Source of the DNA: Notholithocarpus densiflorus
Lineage: Eukaryota > Streptophyta > Magnoliopsida > Fagales > Fagaceae
DNA length: 64,000 nucleotides
Reading direction: 5' to 3'
NCBI GenBank assembly: GCA_030021035.2
Contig: JARYZH020000146.1
Coordinates: 1,039,571 to 1,103,570, forward strand
The notes under the pieces are model-generated. The model searched no databases. It was not told the origin of the DNA and worked only from the letters and a program-made list of their open reading frames with translations. Each line of letters opens with the position of its first letter. Position 1 is the first letter of the stretch. Both the position numbers and the translations under genes were made by a program. This document shows, one piece after another, positions 1 through 12,017 of this stretch.

Positions 1-859
1 TGGATAGAAATGGTGGAATTAGGAATTTTTGTTTGCAGGGTTGAGGTAAAACTATCATATTGATTCACAATTGAAGAAAAATTTTTAGTACTACATACTT
101 ACATACACAAATGTCTCTGTGCATTATTTCAAAAAAGAATCTTAAATCCAAAATAAACCATAGCTCATATATATAATAGCACAAGATTATTGTTAGGGAT
201 TTTAAATTAGTGTACTACTTATTATTTATTAGCACTCAAAATACTAACAAAGCTAAACGACCAATTGAGTACTTTGAGGTCATTTTTTCCTTGAGTTTCT
301 CATATTCTTTTGAACAATCATAAGTCCATAATATTCATAAAAATTAAATATAAGTATATAACAAAATTAGACTACTTGTACAAGAAGACATACTATCAAT
401 AAAATTTAAATATAACAAAATCACTATAAGCAAATTATAAAATAAATAGAATTTAAATTAAACTAAACTAGACTGCTATGGTCAAAAGTAAATTCAAAAC
501 CATTTTCGTACCTCAACTAAATATAAATTGAATTTAGGAAGAAAATAATAAATTATAAGATAAATAAATAGAAATTGAACTAAAATAGAAAAGTTAAATG
601 AAGGGGAGTTGGAACTTAGAAATTTAAAAAGTTTGAGGCTTTGGGAAAGATGAATGAAGGGAAGCTCAAAGTAAGTAAATGGTTGGAGGATGGAAAAGTG
701 AGGGACAAAAAAGATTGAGCTTTCCCTCATTTGTGTTAGGTTGGAGGGATGAATTTTTTTTTTTTTTTTTTTTGGTTGAGAAGAAAAATTGGAGGATAGA
801 TATAAAGTTCGTATAAATATACTCAAATACCCCTATTAGATTAAAAAAACATATTATTA

Positions 860-1356
860 TTTTTAAACAACTGTGTTTGGATGGCACTTCATTTTTAAAA
901 AAAGTGTAAAAAGTCAAAACAAATGAGGGAAAATAGAAGGATGAAAAAAAAAACCCAAAACATATATATAAAAAATAAATAAATAAAAAGGAAGAAGAGA
1001 GATTGTTGCCAAGGGGACAATTTTGTCCAAAGTGAGAGACAAAAGCTATATAAGGTTGCATAGAAGAAGGAAGAAAAAAAAGGAAAGAGAAGAGAAGGAG
1101 AAAATGAAACAGCCAAAAGAAAAAAGAAAAAAGAAAAGAAAAAAGCAAGAATGTGGGGACGAATTTTTCCAAAATGGTAGTCTCACCTTTTCTCTCTCAT
1201 TTTCTCCCCCATTTTGGGGAGATTACTTTTGGTGGGCTAAAAGAGAAAATTCCTGGGCCTTACTAGTTTTCTTCTTCCCTAACTAAACACAAAAACTATC
1301 ATTTTCTCTATACTTTTTTTCATCCTCTTCAAAATCCACCTAACCAAGCGAGCCCT
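860..1356. mobile_element. Probable Tourist-like element remnant
   Basis: The left side starts TGTGTTTGGATGGCAC; the right side in reverse complement reads AGGGCTCGCTTGGTTAGGTGG. The right end resembles the element at 22.6 kb. No clean target duplication was found and the interior is purine-rich low complexity. Confidence 0.4.
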
Positions 1357-1892
1357 AAAAGTTAGTAAAGTTTGTGGTGAGAGTTAGTAGACAAAATATA
1401 TATGGGCATTCCTTTCACATGTTGGGAAGAGGAGTGGGATAAAAGTTGAAATAATTGGAATTTGGGAAGGGGTTAAATTTTGTGGCTGTGATGGGGGAGA
1501 AATTATTAGATTCATCAGGAGGATTACTGAAGTGGTTTTCCTAATATTTTTAACCAATAAAATGCTATCATTTATACAAATATGACATCACCTAATATTT
1601 TTTATTTTTTATTCTTGTGTTGATTGAGAATCTGACTTATATATTTGCATAAGTGACATTATTTAATCAGCAGTTCTTCCGATAGACCTAATAAGTTCTC
1701 GTGATGGTGAGTGGTGGCCAAACTTTGCACTCGGAGGGGCTAGCTCTTATAAATAGGAGTTGGAATCTACTTTTTACTTGCAATTGGAGAGATTTTATAA
1801 AAGTTTGTGGGGGCCATAGCCCCCTATGGACAACATAGTTCTGACTGACTTATGACCAGCATGTTTTAATCGACTGAATATTATTCCACATA

Positions 1893-2008
1893 TATTTTTT
1901 TAATAATTCGATAGTTACAATGGTGAATAGTGGATTTGAACATTTAATGTTTCTGTTGAAAATACTATGATGTGTCAACCAGTTAAGTTACAAGGTTCTT
2001 GGCCAATC
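1893..2008 (-). mobile_element. tRNA-derived SINE remnant
   Basis: The minus strand has an A-box-like GTAACTTAACTGGTTGACAC, a B-box-like TGTTCAAATCC and an A-rich end (T-run at 1895). It resembles the copy at 19.66 kb. No target duplication could be fixed. Confidence 0.5.
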
Positions 2009-2448
2009 AAAAGACATACAAAACCTATATTGTAATGAATAGTAGATTGTGATAAAAATGGTGGTTGGTGGATCCATTTAAAAATGACTATCCATACTCA
2101 TTCTGATCGATACATCAATAAGTTAAGGAAAAAACATTCTTTCTCAAAAAAAAAAAAAAAAGTTAAGGAAAAAAATTGTAGAAAACTTATGTCCATAGCA
2201 GGGTAGGACTAGTTGGCCTGGGCTTAGGGCCCCTACTAGAAAAAAGTCCCAAATGGGGGGCAATAAGTGATTTCTTTTTCTATTATTTTTTTAATGTGAG
2301 TTGTATATATTTTTCCTTTAATTTTAAGAAATCAAAAATAAATAAATAAAAATTGAGTGATGATAAAATATCAAATTTCATTACTTAGGTCATACAAATA
2401 CTTATTTATTATCTTGTTGAAGTGCCATTAATTACATTAATTTTCACG

Positions 2449-2612
2449 TTAGTTTGTAAGGTTTTTGTAGTAAAATTTATAGTAGTTTTAACATTTTCCA
2501 AAAAAAAAAAAAAAGATTAAAAGAAATCCAACCAAATCACCATTAGGTGAATAGAAAAATGCTAAAGCCACTATAAATTTTACTACAAAAAAACTTACAA
2601 ACTGATGTGGCA
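2449..2612. mobile_element. MITE-like inverted repeat
   Basis: The arm TTTGTAAGGTTTTTGTAGTA continues into AAATTTATAGTAG. It reappears in reverse complement on the right, ending CTTACAAACTGATGTGGC. A third, partial copy of the arm is at about 2,690. The repeat arms are about 45 bp. Confidence 0.6.
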
Positions 2613-3498
2613 AGAATATGATTATTGCCATTTAAATAAAATAATAATAAATGAATGATTGAATCAATTCTTTTTTTATTGGTGACATGTTAGTTTGTAT
2701 GGCTTATGTAGTAAAATTTTTTCGTATCGGTGAATTAGTTATGTTAAAAAGTAAAAAATAATGAATTTTAAATAAAAAATTATAATATAACACATTAACT
2801 AAATTAATAATTAGTAAATTAAAGATGATTTAAGTAATATTTAAATACATAAAAAAACTCCTTTAAAGTTTTCAACTTGAAGCCTCAAATTATATTGAGC
2901 AGACCCTTGTCGGTAGCAAAGTTGTATGGGATCTCATTCCAACTTTTCACATGACAATAAATGTAAGGCATTCCTTTTTTTTTTTTCCCTTTGATTTATA
3001 TATTAATGAATTCTCTCTCTCTAAGGTTTACATCCTCTAGTAACTTCTGTTCATGACAATGCGTTTCTTTAGTTCCAACAGCAATTTCTAGTTGTAGATT
3101 ATAAAAAAAAAAGAAGCAATTTCTAGTTGTATTTGCGGCCAAAATTATCAATGTTCACCTTATTAGTTGATTCCCATAAAAAGCTGTAGTGGGAGTAGAA
3201 TGCGACCTGTTAGGAGACTCTGTCCATGCTATGTTTTTACTTTTACTTTTACTTTTCTCATTAAAACCTTTGCATCTTATTCTTATACCTTTTCTATGGT
3301 CTTATTAGTTTGAACTTTCGTTGTAGTACTCCTATCTTTGAACCTACACTTCAAGAGCAAAAAGTTCGATTCCTACCTTTTTCGTCTTTGAAATCCACGT
3401 TACAGGCTTACAGCGAGCTAGGAGAACCTTTTTTTTTTTCCTTCCTTTTTTTGTGTGGGTTGATTTTCTCTTTTGTGGGATGCGACGAATCGCTTTAA

Positions 3499-3752
3499 GG
3501 CGGTGTTTGGTTTGCCGCGATGTTACATTACGCCGTAATATTACGTTATTATAATCTTACATTAATGTAATCTCAATACAAGAATACAACATTACATTGT
3601 TTAGGAAGGTTATGAGATTAAGATGATGAAATATATTTTGTAATTTTAAATTATGGTAAGTTAGAAAAAATAAAATAAACCAAAAACCTTAATGTTACAT
3701 CATCGTAATATACATCACATCAATGGTACATTATAACGAACCAAACGCTCCC
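3499..3752. mobile_element. Tourist-like (PIF/Harbinger) MITE, 254 bp
   Basis: Terminal inverted repeats are GGCGGTGTTTGGTTTGCCG on the left and GGGAGCGTTTGGTTCGTTA on the right (reverse complement). Both ends are flanked by TAA (3496-3498 and 3753-3755). A three-base TAA/TTA target and GG...GTTTGG ends are the Tourist pattern. Confidence 0.82.
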
Positions 3753-3904
3753 TAAATTAGCTGCTACTTTTGTTGGTTCTAGAGAAATGAAATGGCATTA
3801 GATACAAAATATCTAATTGTGTTGCGGATGATTGTTTGCAAATTGTGAGTTTTGCACTCCTTTTAAATAGTGCATCATGCATGCCTTTTCACCAAGGGTT
3901 ATGT

Positions 3905-4115
3905 GTGCGTTTGTTTGGACTTTTTGAAGCTCAAAATGCGCATAAATAAAAAAGTTGACAAGAAAATGTGTTTGGCTGAGCCCAAAATGCAACTTTTTAA
4001 AAAAAGTTGCGTTTTGGGCTCAGGCAAAATACATGTCCGAAACGCGCTGGATTTATGGACCTCAGAGGTCCATAAATCAAAACGCGCTGCTGGCGTTTTG
4101 GCATTATTACCGTTG
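3905..4115. repeat. Hairpin-rich MITE fragment
   Basis: It has two strong palindromes. One has the arms GAGCCCAAAATGCAACTTTTT and its complement around 3977-4021. The other, at 4050-4078, has perfect 14-bp arms (GATTTATGGACCTC) around a single A. AACGCGCTG is repeated on both sides of the second. A GTTTGTTTGG end motif lies at the left. No second end or target duplication is clear. Confidence 0.5.
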
Positions 4116-4149
4116 GACGTTGCATTTACGAAAATGCCCCTAATATATC

Positions 4150-5610
4150 TCACACAAACTCACACAAACTCATCAGTTCTCTCACACTCACCCATCTCAT
4201 CTCTCTAATCTTCACGCCGCACGCCCTCACCCCCACGCCTCCCAGCCTCGCTTGTATTTCTGCGCTCTGCTCTGCGCTTTGCTCCGTGGTAAGCTTCTTC
4301 CTCTTCTTCTTCTTTCTTTCTTCATCTTCTTCAACACGATTCTGATCTTGTTTTTTTTTTTTTTTTTTTTTTTAATTTTAGTTTTGTCTAATCTGATCTG
4401 AGAAATACATTTTGAAGGTAGAGATTTGCTACCAAAACACCAAGCAACACTGATCTACTACAAAAAATCACCAGGTACCAATTAATTCAGAAGCGTTTTT
4501 TTTTTTTTACCGAGTGTGGGAAATTTTTTTTCAGATCTTGCATGCTTTTGTTTTCTTCAGCTTCAACTCTCTTTGATTTGTTTTCTCGCAACCCAGAAAT
4601 AGATTAATGGGTATTGTTTTTGTTGATTGGAATTTTAGTTGATTGGAATTAGTTTTTTTGTTTTCTCGGCAACCCAGAAATATATTAATGGGTATTGCTT
4701 AAGTTTAAGCCTTGGAGAACGGATTCAGTGTTTATACTATCTGTAACAATGTTTTTATTTCTTAAATCTTGAATCAAAAAAGTTCAATCCAATTAAGCTT
4801 TGCGTTTTGTTCTATTCTTAATCTAGAAAAGAAAAAAAAAATTGCAATTATTTTTATAATTTAATTTTCGTTGTTACACCTTTATTTCTCAACATTGTAA
4901 TCTGCTGGAATAGTTGAATCATAGTTGACACTTGACCCTCATATAATCATCCTTTTGAAGCTTAAGCTAAGTTACTTGTTGTCTTTTGAGGTTAGGATGG
5001 CATAGATGAAGTAATTAACCATCATATAAAATTCCTCTTGTTTCTCTGGGTGCCATGGCAGTGAAAATACTTGCTGCTCAGCTATAGATTCGACTGCTTC
5101 TTTCTCTTTTTATCAGAGCTTGCCTAGCATTCCCAAAATACCTTTTACTCCAATATTTCAGTTGAGATTGACTTTTTTGGGAACCCTTGTCCATTGGAGG
5201 ACCAGTGATTCTTGCATCCCGTACTGAGTACCCTCACAACCTTCATCTTTAAGCCACATTGCTTTGAATCGGAGGGCCGTTCTGGTCTATAGAATCATGC
5301 TTGTTCATCGTCAGAGCAAAGCCATATAGGCTTGTGATCTGATGAGGAACCTCAATAGAGCAGTCATATACTTGCATATCTGTCACAATCTTCACATGTG
5401 AAAGGGTCTTGTCTACAGTATGGAATTTTACTTTTAGTGTCACACTTGTTTATACTTTTATTTGTAATTTTCTTTTTAATTGGGTCGATGCATTTGTAAC
5501 TTGTAATTTGTCTTCAACAGTGGCATGTTAATGAACAGCAGGTGAAAAAACTTGTGAACATGGGCTTTGCCGAGCTGGATGTGAGAAGTGCTTTGCAAGT
5601 TGTTTTTTTG
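4150..5610 (+). pseudogene. Possible gene remnant: leader-like exon and a UBA-like exon
   Basis: 4150-4288 looks like a 5' leader: CT/CA-rich, suddenly GC-rich, then a donor-like GTAAGC. At about 5520 an AG-bounded stretch reads WHVNEQQVKKLVNMGFAELD then VRSALQV. This resembles the first two helices of a ubiquitin-associated (UBA) domain (the xxLVxMGFxxxxVRxAL pattern). The frame then runs into intron-like or non-coding sequence with stops and no partner exon was found. It could be a broken UBA-domain gene or a chance match. Type and extent are uncertain. Confidence 0.3.
5249..5443 (-). other. Unrecognised short open frame on the minus strand
   Basis: A 64-codon frame opening with GTG has fairly balanced composition (HVKIVTDMQVYDCSIEVPHQ, then ITSLYGFALTMNKHDSIDQN). 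It is less low-complexity than other spurious frames here. I do not recognise it and saw no matching exon on either side. It may be an old coding fragment and lies inside the doubtful gene remnant on the other strand. Confidence 0.25.
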
Positions 5611-6689
5611 TTTTTGGTACTAGGTTTGTAGGCATGCCTAATCTAGATGAGTATAAAGGTGCTTGATTAAGTTTGGTTATTCACTTTATTATTGAGTTCA
5701 AGATGAGCTCAACCTTAGGACTGAATGCAAATTTTATATTCATGATTAGTTCGTTAATTTTCAAAATATTTTTAACTTGTTAATGAGTTACACTGAGTTA
5801 ATTAATTAAGCAAGTTACACAAGTTTGATTTAAGAAAATTATCTTCTTAGTGTCATACACTAACCATGCAAAGAGCCTAACAGGCCTTGTGTGATCTGCT
5901 CATTCCCTGTGTTGGATTATTGCTTGATGCTGCCCAAAACCCATTTTATGATGAAACAAAAATATAAATGTTCCTTGGCCTAGTGGTCATAGAGACTTGA
6001 CATTAGATTAGATAATTTATATTGTATGCATTGTTCAAATATATGTGTATGGTTAGCATATGGTTTTTAGAAATTTGCTTGCAATATAGGTGAAGAAACT
6101 TGCTGCACAAATTTTTTGTGCCCCTACAACTTTGCTTTAAGACATACCTTTTTGTGCATGCGTGAGTGTGGTGGTGGTGGGGGGAGGATATAGACATAGA
6201 GAAAGAGACAAATTTTGCAGGTGTAAACTAGTACTTGCTAATTAACAAATTCCAACTTGCTCCTCTTCCAACGTCTCTTTTATTCTTTGTGGTCTCCCTT
6301 CCTAGATGCTGCATTAGTTGGTTAGGATTGTAGAGACAAAGTTTAATAATGATTAATTTTTTTGTTTGCTTGATATGGTTTCGCTAATATGCTTCAACCT
6401 CACTGGTTAACTTTATAGATGGGTAAAAACAAATAATTATGACACTAAAAAAGAAAAATTGCCCAAACATTATTAAAATAATACCAATAATATATATTTA
6501 TTATTATTATTATTATTATTATTGTTTAGTAAGTATATGAAATAGATGATTTAATAAGTATGAAATAAACTCACATCCACAAAAAAAAAAAAAAAAAAGT
6601 ATGAAATAAATTCCCTTATATATACATTGTCCTTTTTGGTCATTTACCCCTCAAAAAGCTACTTTTATAAGTGCTAGCCAAACACTCAG

Positions 6690-6840
6690 CTTTTTCATTA
6701 TGCACTTTTTAACAGTTTTTACCAAACACTCAGCTTTTTGAAACTCCACTTTTTCATTATGCACTTTTAACAAAACTCCACTTTTTCATTATGCACTTTT
6801 AACAAAATTCCACTTTTTCATTATGCACTTTTTCAAAAAG
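6690..6840 (+). repeat. Short tandem repeat, unit about 33-37 bp
   Basis: ACTTTTTCATTATGCACTTT is repeated three to four times with small differences, preceded by a related CAGCTTTTTCATTATGCAC unit. AACACTCAGCTTTTT occurs at the edges. Confidence 0.75.
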
Positions 6841-6989
6841 CTGAACCAAACTCACCCTATAACTCATTATGCAACTTTCCAAGAAGATTTGTATTACTTC
6901 TCCCATCTAACCTCCGACGTAGGAAGTTATCCTATGTTCCCATCGAAAAAGGTTTCTCTCTATATAAATCTTCAAATTCTTTCTATATC

Positions 6990-7200
6990 TTTATGCTTGC
7001 AAAATTTCAAAAAGATCAAAGATCAATAGCCATGTCATCAATAAAATGTTTAAATTTCAAGTTTTTGTGATATAAAATTATGCATAAAAATAATTTTATT
7101 GATCGAATAGTAAATAATATCTATTTTGAATGAAATTTGACATGCGTGTTAAGAACATATAATCCAATTGTTAGATTTTTTCAAAATTCACATATAATAA
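6990..7200. repeat. Dispersed repeat, copy 1
   Basis: About 200 bp (AAAGATCAATAGCCATGTCA, AAAATTATGCATAAAAATA, ATTTGACATGCGTGTTAAGA) is diverged from but colinear with 9,350-9,545. Confidence 0.65.
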
Positions 7201-8689
7201 TAATATATAAGAGGAGTTTGAAAGATTTCTCTCCAAATTAGTTCGGAGAGAAACCTTTAGCATTCCTATCTAGGAGAGAAAGATGTGTTGGAGTGCAACA
7301 CTATTTTGATGTGATCGCCCTTACAACACAAATGCCGACAAATTTTGGGTACCACATTTGTTCTTGTTTGAGATGGAATTTAACGTTGAGGATGTGGTTC
7401 GAGTGTTAAAGAATGGCATGCACTAGCTTTAACTCCCTCCATAATCTAAATGTTGATGATTGCATATTACTTCTTATTCACATCCAAATCGTTGAACTAC
7501 ACCATTCATACAGATACATTAAAGTTACGTTAAGAGATGCTAACCAGTTGAGTTACAAGACTATTTGCAATGTCTTTTTTAATTTATCTAAAGTTTATAA
7601 TGTTTAGTACTATTTTTAGTTAATCTTTAATGCCATTTTTTTTCACTAGAAAGCTAAGTTCAGACCAACAGGAGCCATGGTTATAAGTCTAGCTTTGAGT
7701 CTTGACTATGACTAATGCCAAATTGAATGTTTTCATAGCTGAACAGAATATTGGTGGGCTTGAATTCAGATGAGGGATAGCATCATAATTCCTAAGATAA
7801 CATTTGGTTAGAATCATCATGAGCATGTATTTTTTTTTTATACACATCATGAGCATGTATTAAAAAGTCAATAACTTTAATTTACCGAAAGAGGTGGAGA
7901 GATTGGAAATTAAAAAGCGGCCCCTGTTTCACAAATCACAATAATTAAAGCGGCCCCATAACTCATCATATAAATTTTTTTTTTTTCATTTTTCTTATAA
8001 AATAATTAAAGCTTAAAATGAACAGAAAAAAGAAAAAGAAAAAAAAGATGCCAACTGCAATTGGTGAAGAATAAAATGACAAAAAAATTTTGTTCATTTA
8101 CTCTTAATTTGATGAATAATTTTAAATTGTCAAGATTCATTCAAGTTTCAATCTCTGTGGGTTTTTGCCAAAGAAAAATTGATAGGGACACTCAAATCCA
8201 CAGCATGTGTAAGTGTCTCATTGTGATTAGTGCATTTAAATTTTATTTTCAGCAAATACCTATGGTGGTTGTGTATTAGGTTGAAATCCACCAATAACAA
8301 GTTGAAACCCAAGTATAAGCTCAGCTATGGTGGTCTCGTGTATAAGGGTTGAAATCCAATAACAAGTTGAAACCCAAGTTTGGCTTCAACTTATAAGCTC
8401 AGCTTTTATGTACAGTTTTTTAAAATTTCATTTTTTTGGGATTTTCTTCTTTTTTTTTTAAATTTTTTTCAAGACACAAAATATACTTTAATACACTTTC
8501 AATAAAAAGTTAGATAAACTACTCTTAAAGGGACACTAAATTAGGAGCAAGTGTGGGTGTCTCCGTTGGAAGACTGGTATGTCCCACTAGGGTGCCACAT
8601 GAGAATATTCCAAACATAAAGTGATAAAGATTTTGTCCCTTTATTGTGAGCCAAACGAGTGAAAGAAGTAGATCCACATAGCTTCTATC

Positions 8690-8905
8690 AAACACTAGTT
8701 ATCTGTTTGGCTAGCTTATTTTTTGTCAATTTATTTTACTATTCAGCTTATTTTTGCTACTATTTATGGGTCTCACTGCACTTTTTGGTACTATTCATGG
8801 GTCTTACTGTACTATTTCAACTAACATTTACCTTTATCTACATTACTTTCAGCAAAAAGTTTTCAGTTTCAGCAAAATAAGCGAATCTCAAATAGAACCT
8901 AGAAA
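8690..8905. mobile_element. MITE, copy 1 (family also at 46.09 kb)
   Basis: Ends are CTGTTTGGCTAGCTTATTTT and, in reverse complement, a TCTATTTGAGATTCGCTTAT version. The interior has TATGGGTCTCACTGCAC repeated as CATGGGTCTTACTGTAC. A copy in opposite orientation is at 46,091-46,270. Confidence 0.65.
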
Positions 8906-9179
8906 TAAATTCAAAGGATCCTACCAGCAAAATCGAAATTGATAGGCATCTCCTCAATGTAGTAGTCCGGACTCAGGAAGGAATTCAGATGTCAAAAGAT
9001 GGGTGACCAACCTTCTCTACCTTCTTTTGAGATGTCTAATGATTTTACCATTAACTTAATGTTGTTTCTATATATTTGTATATGTAGGTGTAATAGAGTC
9101 TCCAAGACTCTTAGAACACATAATTAATTCCTCTAGGCTCTAGCTTAGATAGCATAAAATTTGCGAGAAGTGCAATGTG

Positions 9180-9725
9180 CACAACATTTTTACAACAAAT
9201 TATATGTGATAAATTGTTATTGACAAAGTTTAGTTACAAAATTAGTTGTAGCCTTAAATTATAATCTTACCCAATATTTTTTTATTTGAGGAGAATTTTG
9301 ACAAATTCACCATTGGATGACATCTTCTTCTTATATTCTCCATGCTTGTAAAATTTCTAAAAAATTAAAGATCAATAGCTATATCATCAAATTTTTTTAA
9401 ATTGCAAGTTTTTGTAATTTAAAATTATGCATAGAATATAAACTTATAGATCATATAGTAAATAATATCCGATTGACCCAAATTTTGACATGTATATTAA
9501 GAGCATAAAGAACATGAAATTCAATGGTTAGATTTTCAAAAATGTAGTAATGTTTATTTTATTGAGTAAGGTTGTAGTCTTAGGCTACAACCAATTTCAT
9601 AGCTAAACTTTGTCCAATCGTTATTGGTTCTAATTTGAATTTACCATTAAAATTACTTTTTAGCCCACTAATAATCTGTCAACATTTATGATTTATTGTG
9701 AAAATATTGTAGATATAGCATTTTT
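9180..9725. mobile_element. MITE with inverted ends, carrying copy 2 of the 7.0-kb repeat
   Basis: The left part has GACAAAGTTTAGTTACAAAA then TTAGTTGTAGCCT. The right part, in reverse complement, has GACAAAGTTTAGCTATGAAA then TTGGTTGTAGCCT. The interior (9,350-9,545) matches 6,990-7,200. It may be a nested insertion. Confidence 0.55.
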
Positions 9726-9867
9726 CAAAATTAGCATCTTGATTCTCCAACAAAACCACAAAGTTAGGGGGGGGGGGGTTAAGAATGAGCCACGTTCATA
9801 TCATTTCATTTTTTTTAGAAGCGTCTTCAATCCTCATATGGAGAATTAAGATCTTAGCACACATGCG

Positions 9868-9966
9868 AAAAAAACTATTTTGATCCCAAATAACTTAAAA
9901 CAACGGATTAATTGAATAATTATCGAATGATTCTATGCAAATTAGCACATATAAATTGCACAACAA
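9868..9966 (+). repeat. 99-bp direct repeat, copy 1
   Basis: It is almost identical to 10,212-10,310; the visible differences are few (for example CAACGGATT versus CAAGGGATT). The stretch begins AAAAACTATTTTGATCCCAA. Confidence 0.85.
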
Positions 9967-10211
9967 TAGTTGTGATCCCACCTACACAAAATGATTCGGA
10001 TCTTTCAAGGATTTTTGCTATCATTTAGGATTGATAGGATCGTATGATTCTAATGATCCCAAACGATTCTGGTTTCTTGTAATCTTCTTTTACTTGATAG
10101 AAGGCTCAGTTGGACTCAAATGAAAAATAACATCCTCATAGAGTGTCACGTTTTGAGATTTTTGGCCCCTTTAAATAATGCTTATAAATGGATGTATTTT
10201 GATCCCAAATG

Positions 10212-10310
10212 GAAAAAACTATTTTGATCCCAAATAACTTAAAACAAGGGATTAATTGAATAATTATCGAATGATTCTATGCAAATTAGCACATATAAAT
10301 TGCACAACAA
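10212..10310 (+). repeat. 99-bp direct repeat, copy 2
   Basis: It is a near-identical copy of 9,868-9,966, 344 bp away, which suggests a recent local duplication. An AT-rich run follows at 10,330-10,370. Confidence 0.85.
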
Positions 10311-12017
10311 CAACTGTAAATCACCAAATTAAAAAATATATATATATTTATATATATATTTATATAATAACTAAAAGCTAAAGCCTAGTTTATTGTTGCT
10401 ACGCTTTTGTTGGTCAATTCGGTCTTGGTCCACTTTGGTCCACTTCAATCTATTTTGGTTCACTTTAGTTCATTCGGTTCACTTTGGTGATGCTTTAGGA
10501 GGAGAGGTTTGTGTAGAAATAGAAATTGTTTTATTAACAATTATGTTATATTCTCTTCGTAATGTTAGTAAGTTCTTGATAAAACTACATCTTTCTTATA
10601 TGTTATTAAATTTTTTTTTTTTTTTTTCTAATGTGAGTGATAGATTTACTTAGATCTGTTTCCTCTTTTGACCATTCAAGGAGCACTAGAAACAAATTTC
10701 AATCACACATTATATTATTTACAAAATGTCTTGTCTTATATAATAATTGAACATAACATGCTTTATGTTTCCATGAAAAAAAATTACAAAATTTTAAAAA
10801 TTTTCAAATAATTAATATAGAATTATAGATAGTTTAATTTAGAAAATCTAATATATTGATATATTGTATCAACTATATTTTGTTAGAAAATATAATCATA
10901 TTAGTTTAAGAAGAATTTGAGACTAACACTTATAAGATTCATCTACTATTTTCATTTTTTACTTAACAAAAAAAACAAATTGTCAAAGTCTACAACTAGT
11001 GACAATAAAAAGCAAAATACAAATTTTGGTGATGAAAGTGGAAAACTAATGAAGCAACACTTCAAGGGAAAAAAAACACCCTATGTCCTATGAGATCCAT
11101 TCCATAGAAAATGCACTATTGAAAAATACAATTACAATAGCCTACACACTTACAAAACCTTTGCAATCCAAAATGCCCTATGCAAGCAAATGCCATGCTC
11201 GCTTTTACCATAGTGGTCCATAAAAATTTTCTACATGACTTCCTCCATGAACAAACCTCGACTACATTGAATTTGAAACTATTGTGTTCCAAAGATTTCC
11301 CTCGAGGTTTTCTACCAAATGAACTCACTGGCAGAATATTTAGATTTTTGTGGTTTGGAAGAACACAAAAATCTCTTTAAAATGCATAAGGAGAAAGACA
11401 TTAGGGGAAGGAATTTAGAACATTTTTTACTCAATGAGGTTTGGCTGTTAAATCAATCTGTGTGTGTGTGTAGAAAACTAGGTTAAAAAGGTGACACAAC
11501 AAGTTATTTATGGTTCACGTAATTATCCCAATTTCCCAAAAAGGTAAAGAAAAGAACAAACAGATTACTTGCATATGAGTAACATGGCCTAAACTCATGG
11601 TAACTCATTAAGATTGTTTCAAGATGCACCAGATTGTGTGGATCGGGATAACTAGGACCTCTGACCCAGTTCACAAGTAGGCAATTCTGTTCTATATGGG
11701 ACATTCAATCCTCAAGTTCTCACAACACAATTTGAAACAGTAGAGCTGCCCTCACTGGCCCAGTTGTATTCAGGCAAGCTAAAAAATATAAAAATTCCTC
11801 CTTGCTCTCCAAACAATTATCTTACAAATTCCACGTATCTCCAAAATCCTAACAGGGAGCTTCCTTGTAGATGCCTAGGCATGTATCACTTCTTATTGGA
11901 GATAAATGATGTTGCCCTTCGTTTTTAAACAGATATGCATGCACATATCTTCAACATGCAAAGAATGAACTAGCTTACTTCGTAAATATACTACAGATTG
12001 CAGAAAAGCAACTTAAT

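Larger units (their letters stand above)
1..3498. other. Intergenic, no gene seen
   Basis: AT-rich sequence with poly-A/T runs, Tourist-like fragments, one SINE remnant and one inverted repeat. All open frames are low-complexity Lys- or Phe-rich strings. Confidence 0.7.
5640..12017. other. Intergenic, no gene seen
   Basis: It contains only the MITEs and duplications listed. A TTTGGTCCACTT-type repeat at 10,420-10,490 looks LTR-like, and a 9-10 base G-run lies at 9,769. Confidence 0.7.

Noticed and set aside
494..1286. Several open frames rich in Phe or Lys on both strands
   Set aside because: They are translations of poly-purine and poly-pyrimidine tracts with no domain, and some open with TTG rather than ATG.
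3870..4208. 112-codon frame at the hairpin region
   Set aside because: Both strands are open because the sequence is palindromic. It is a MITE fragment, not a gene.
7820..7862. ATCATGAGCATGTATT present twice around a T-run, as a possible retroposon footprint
   Set aside because: Only a dozen T-rich bases lie between the copies. Slippage is as likely, and no element remains.
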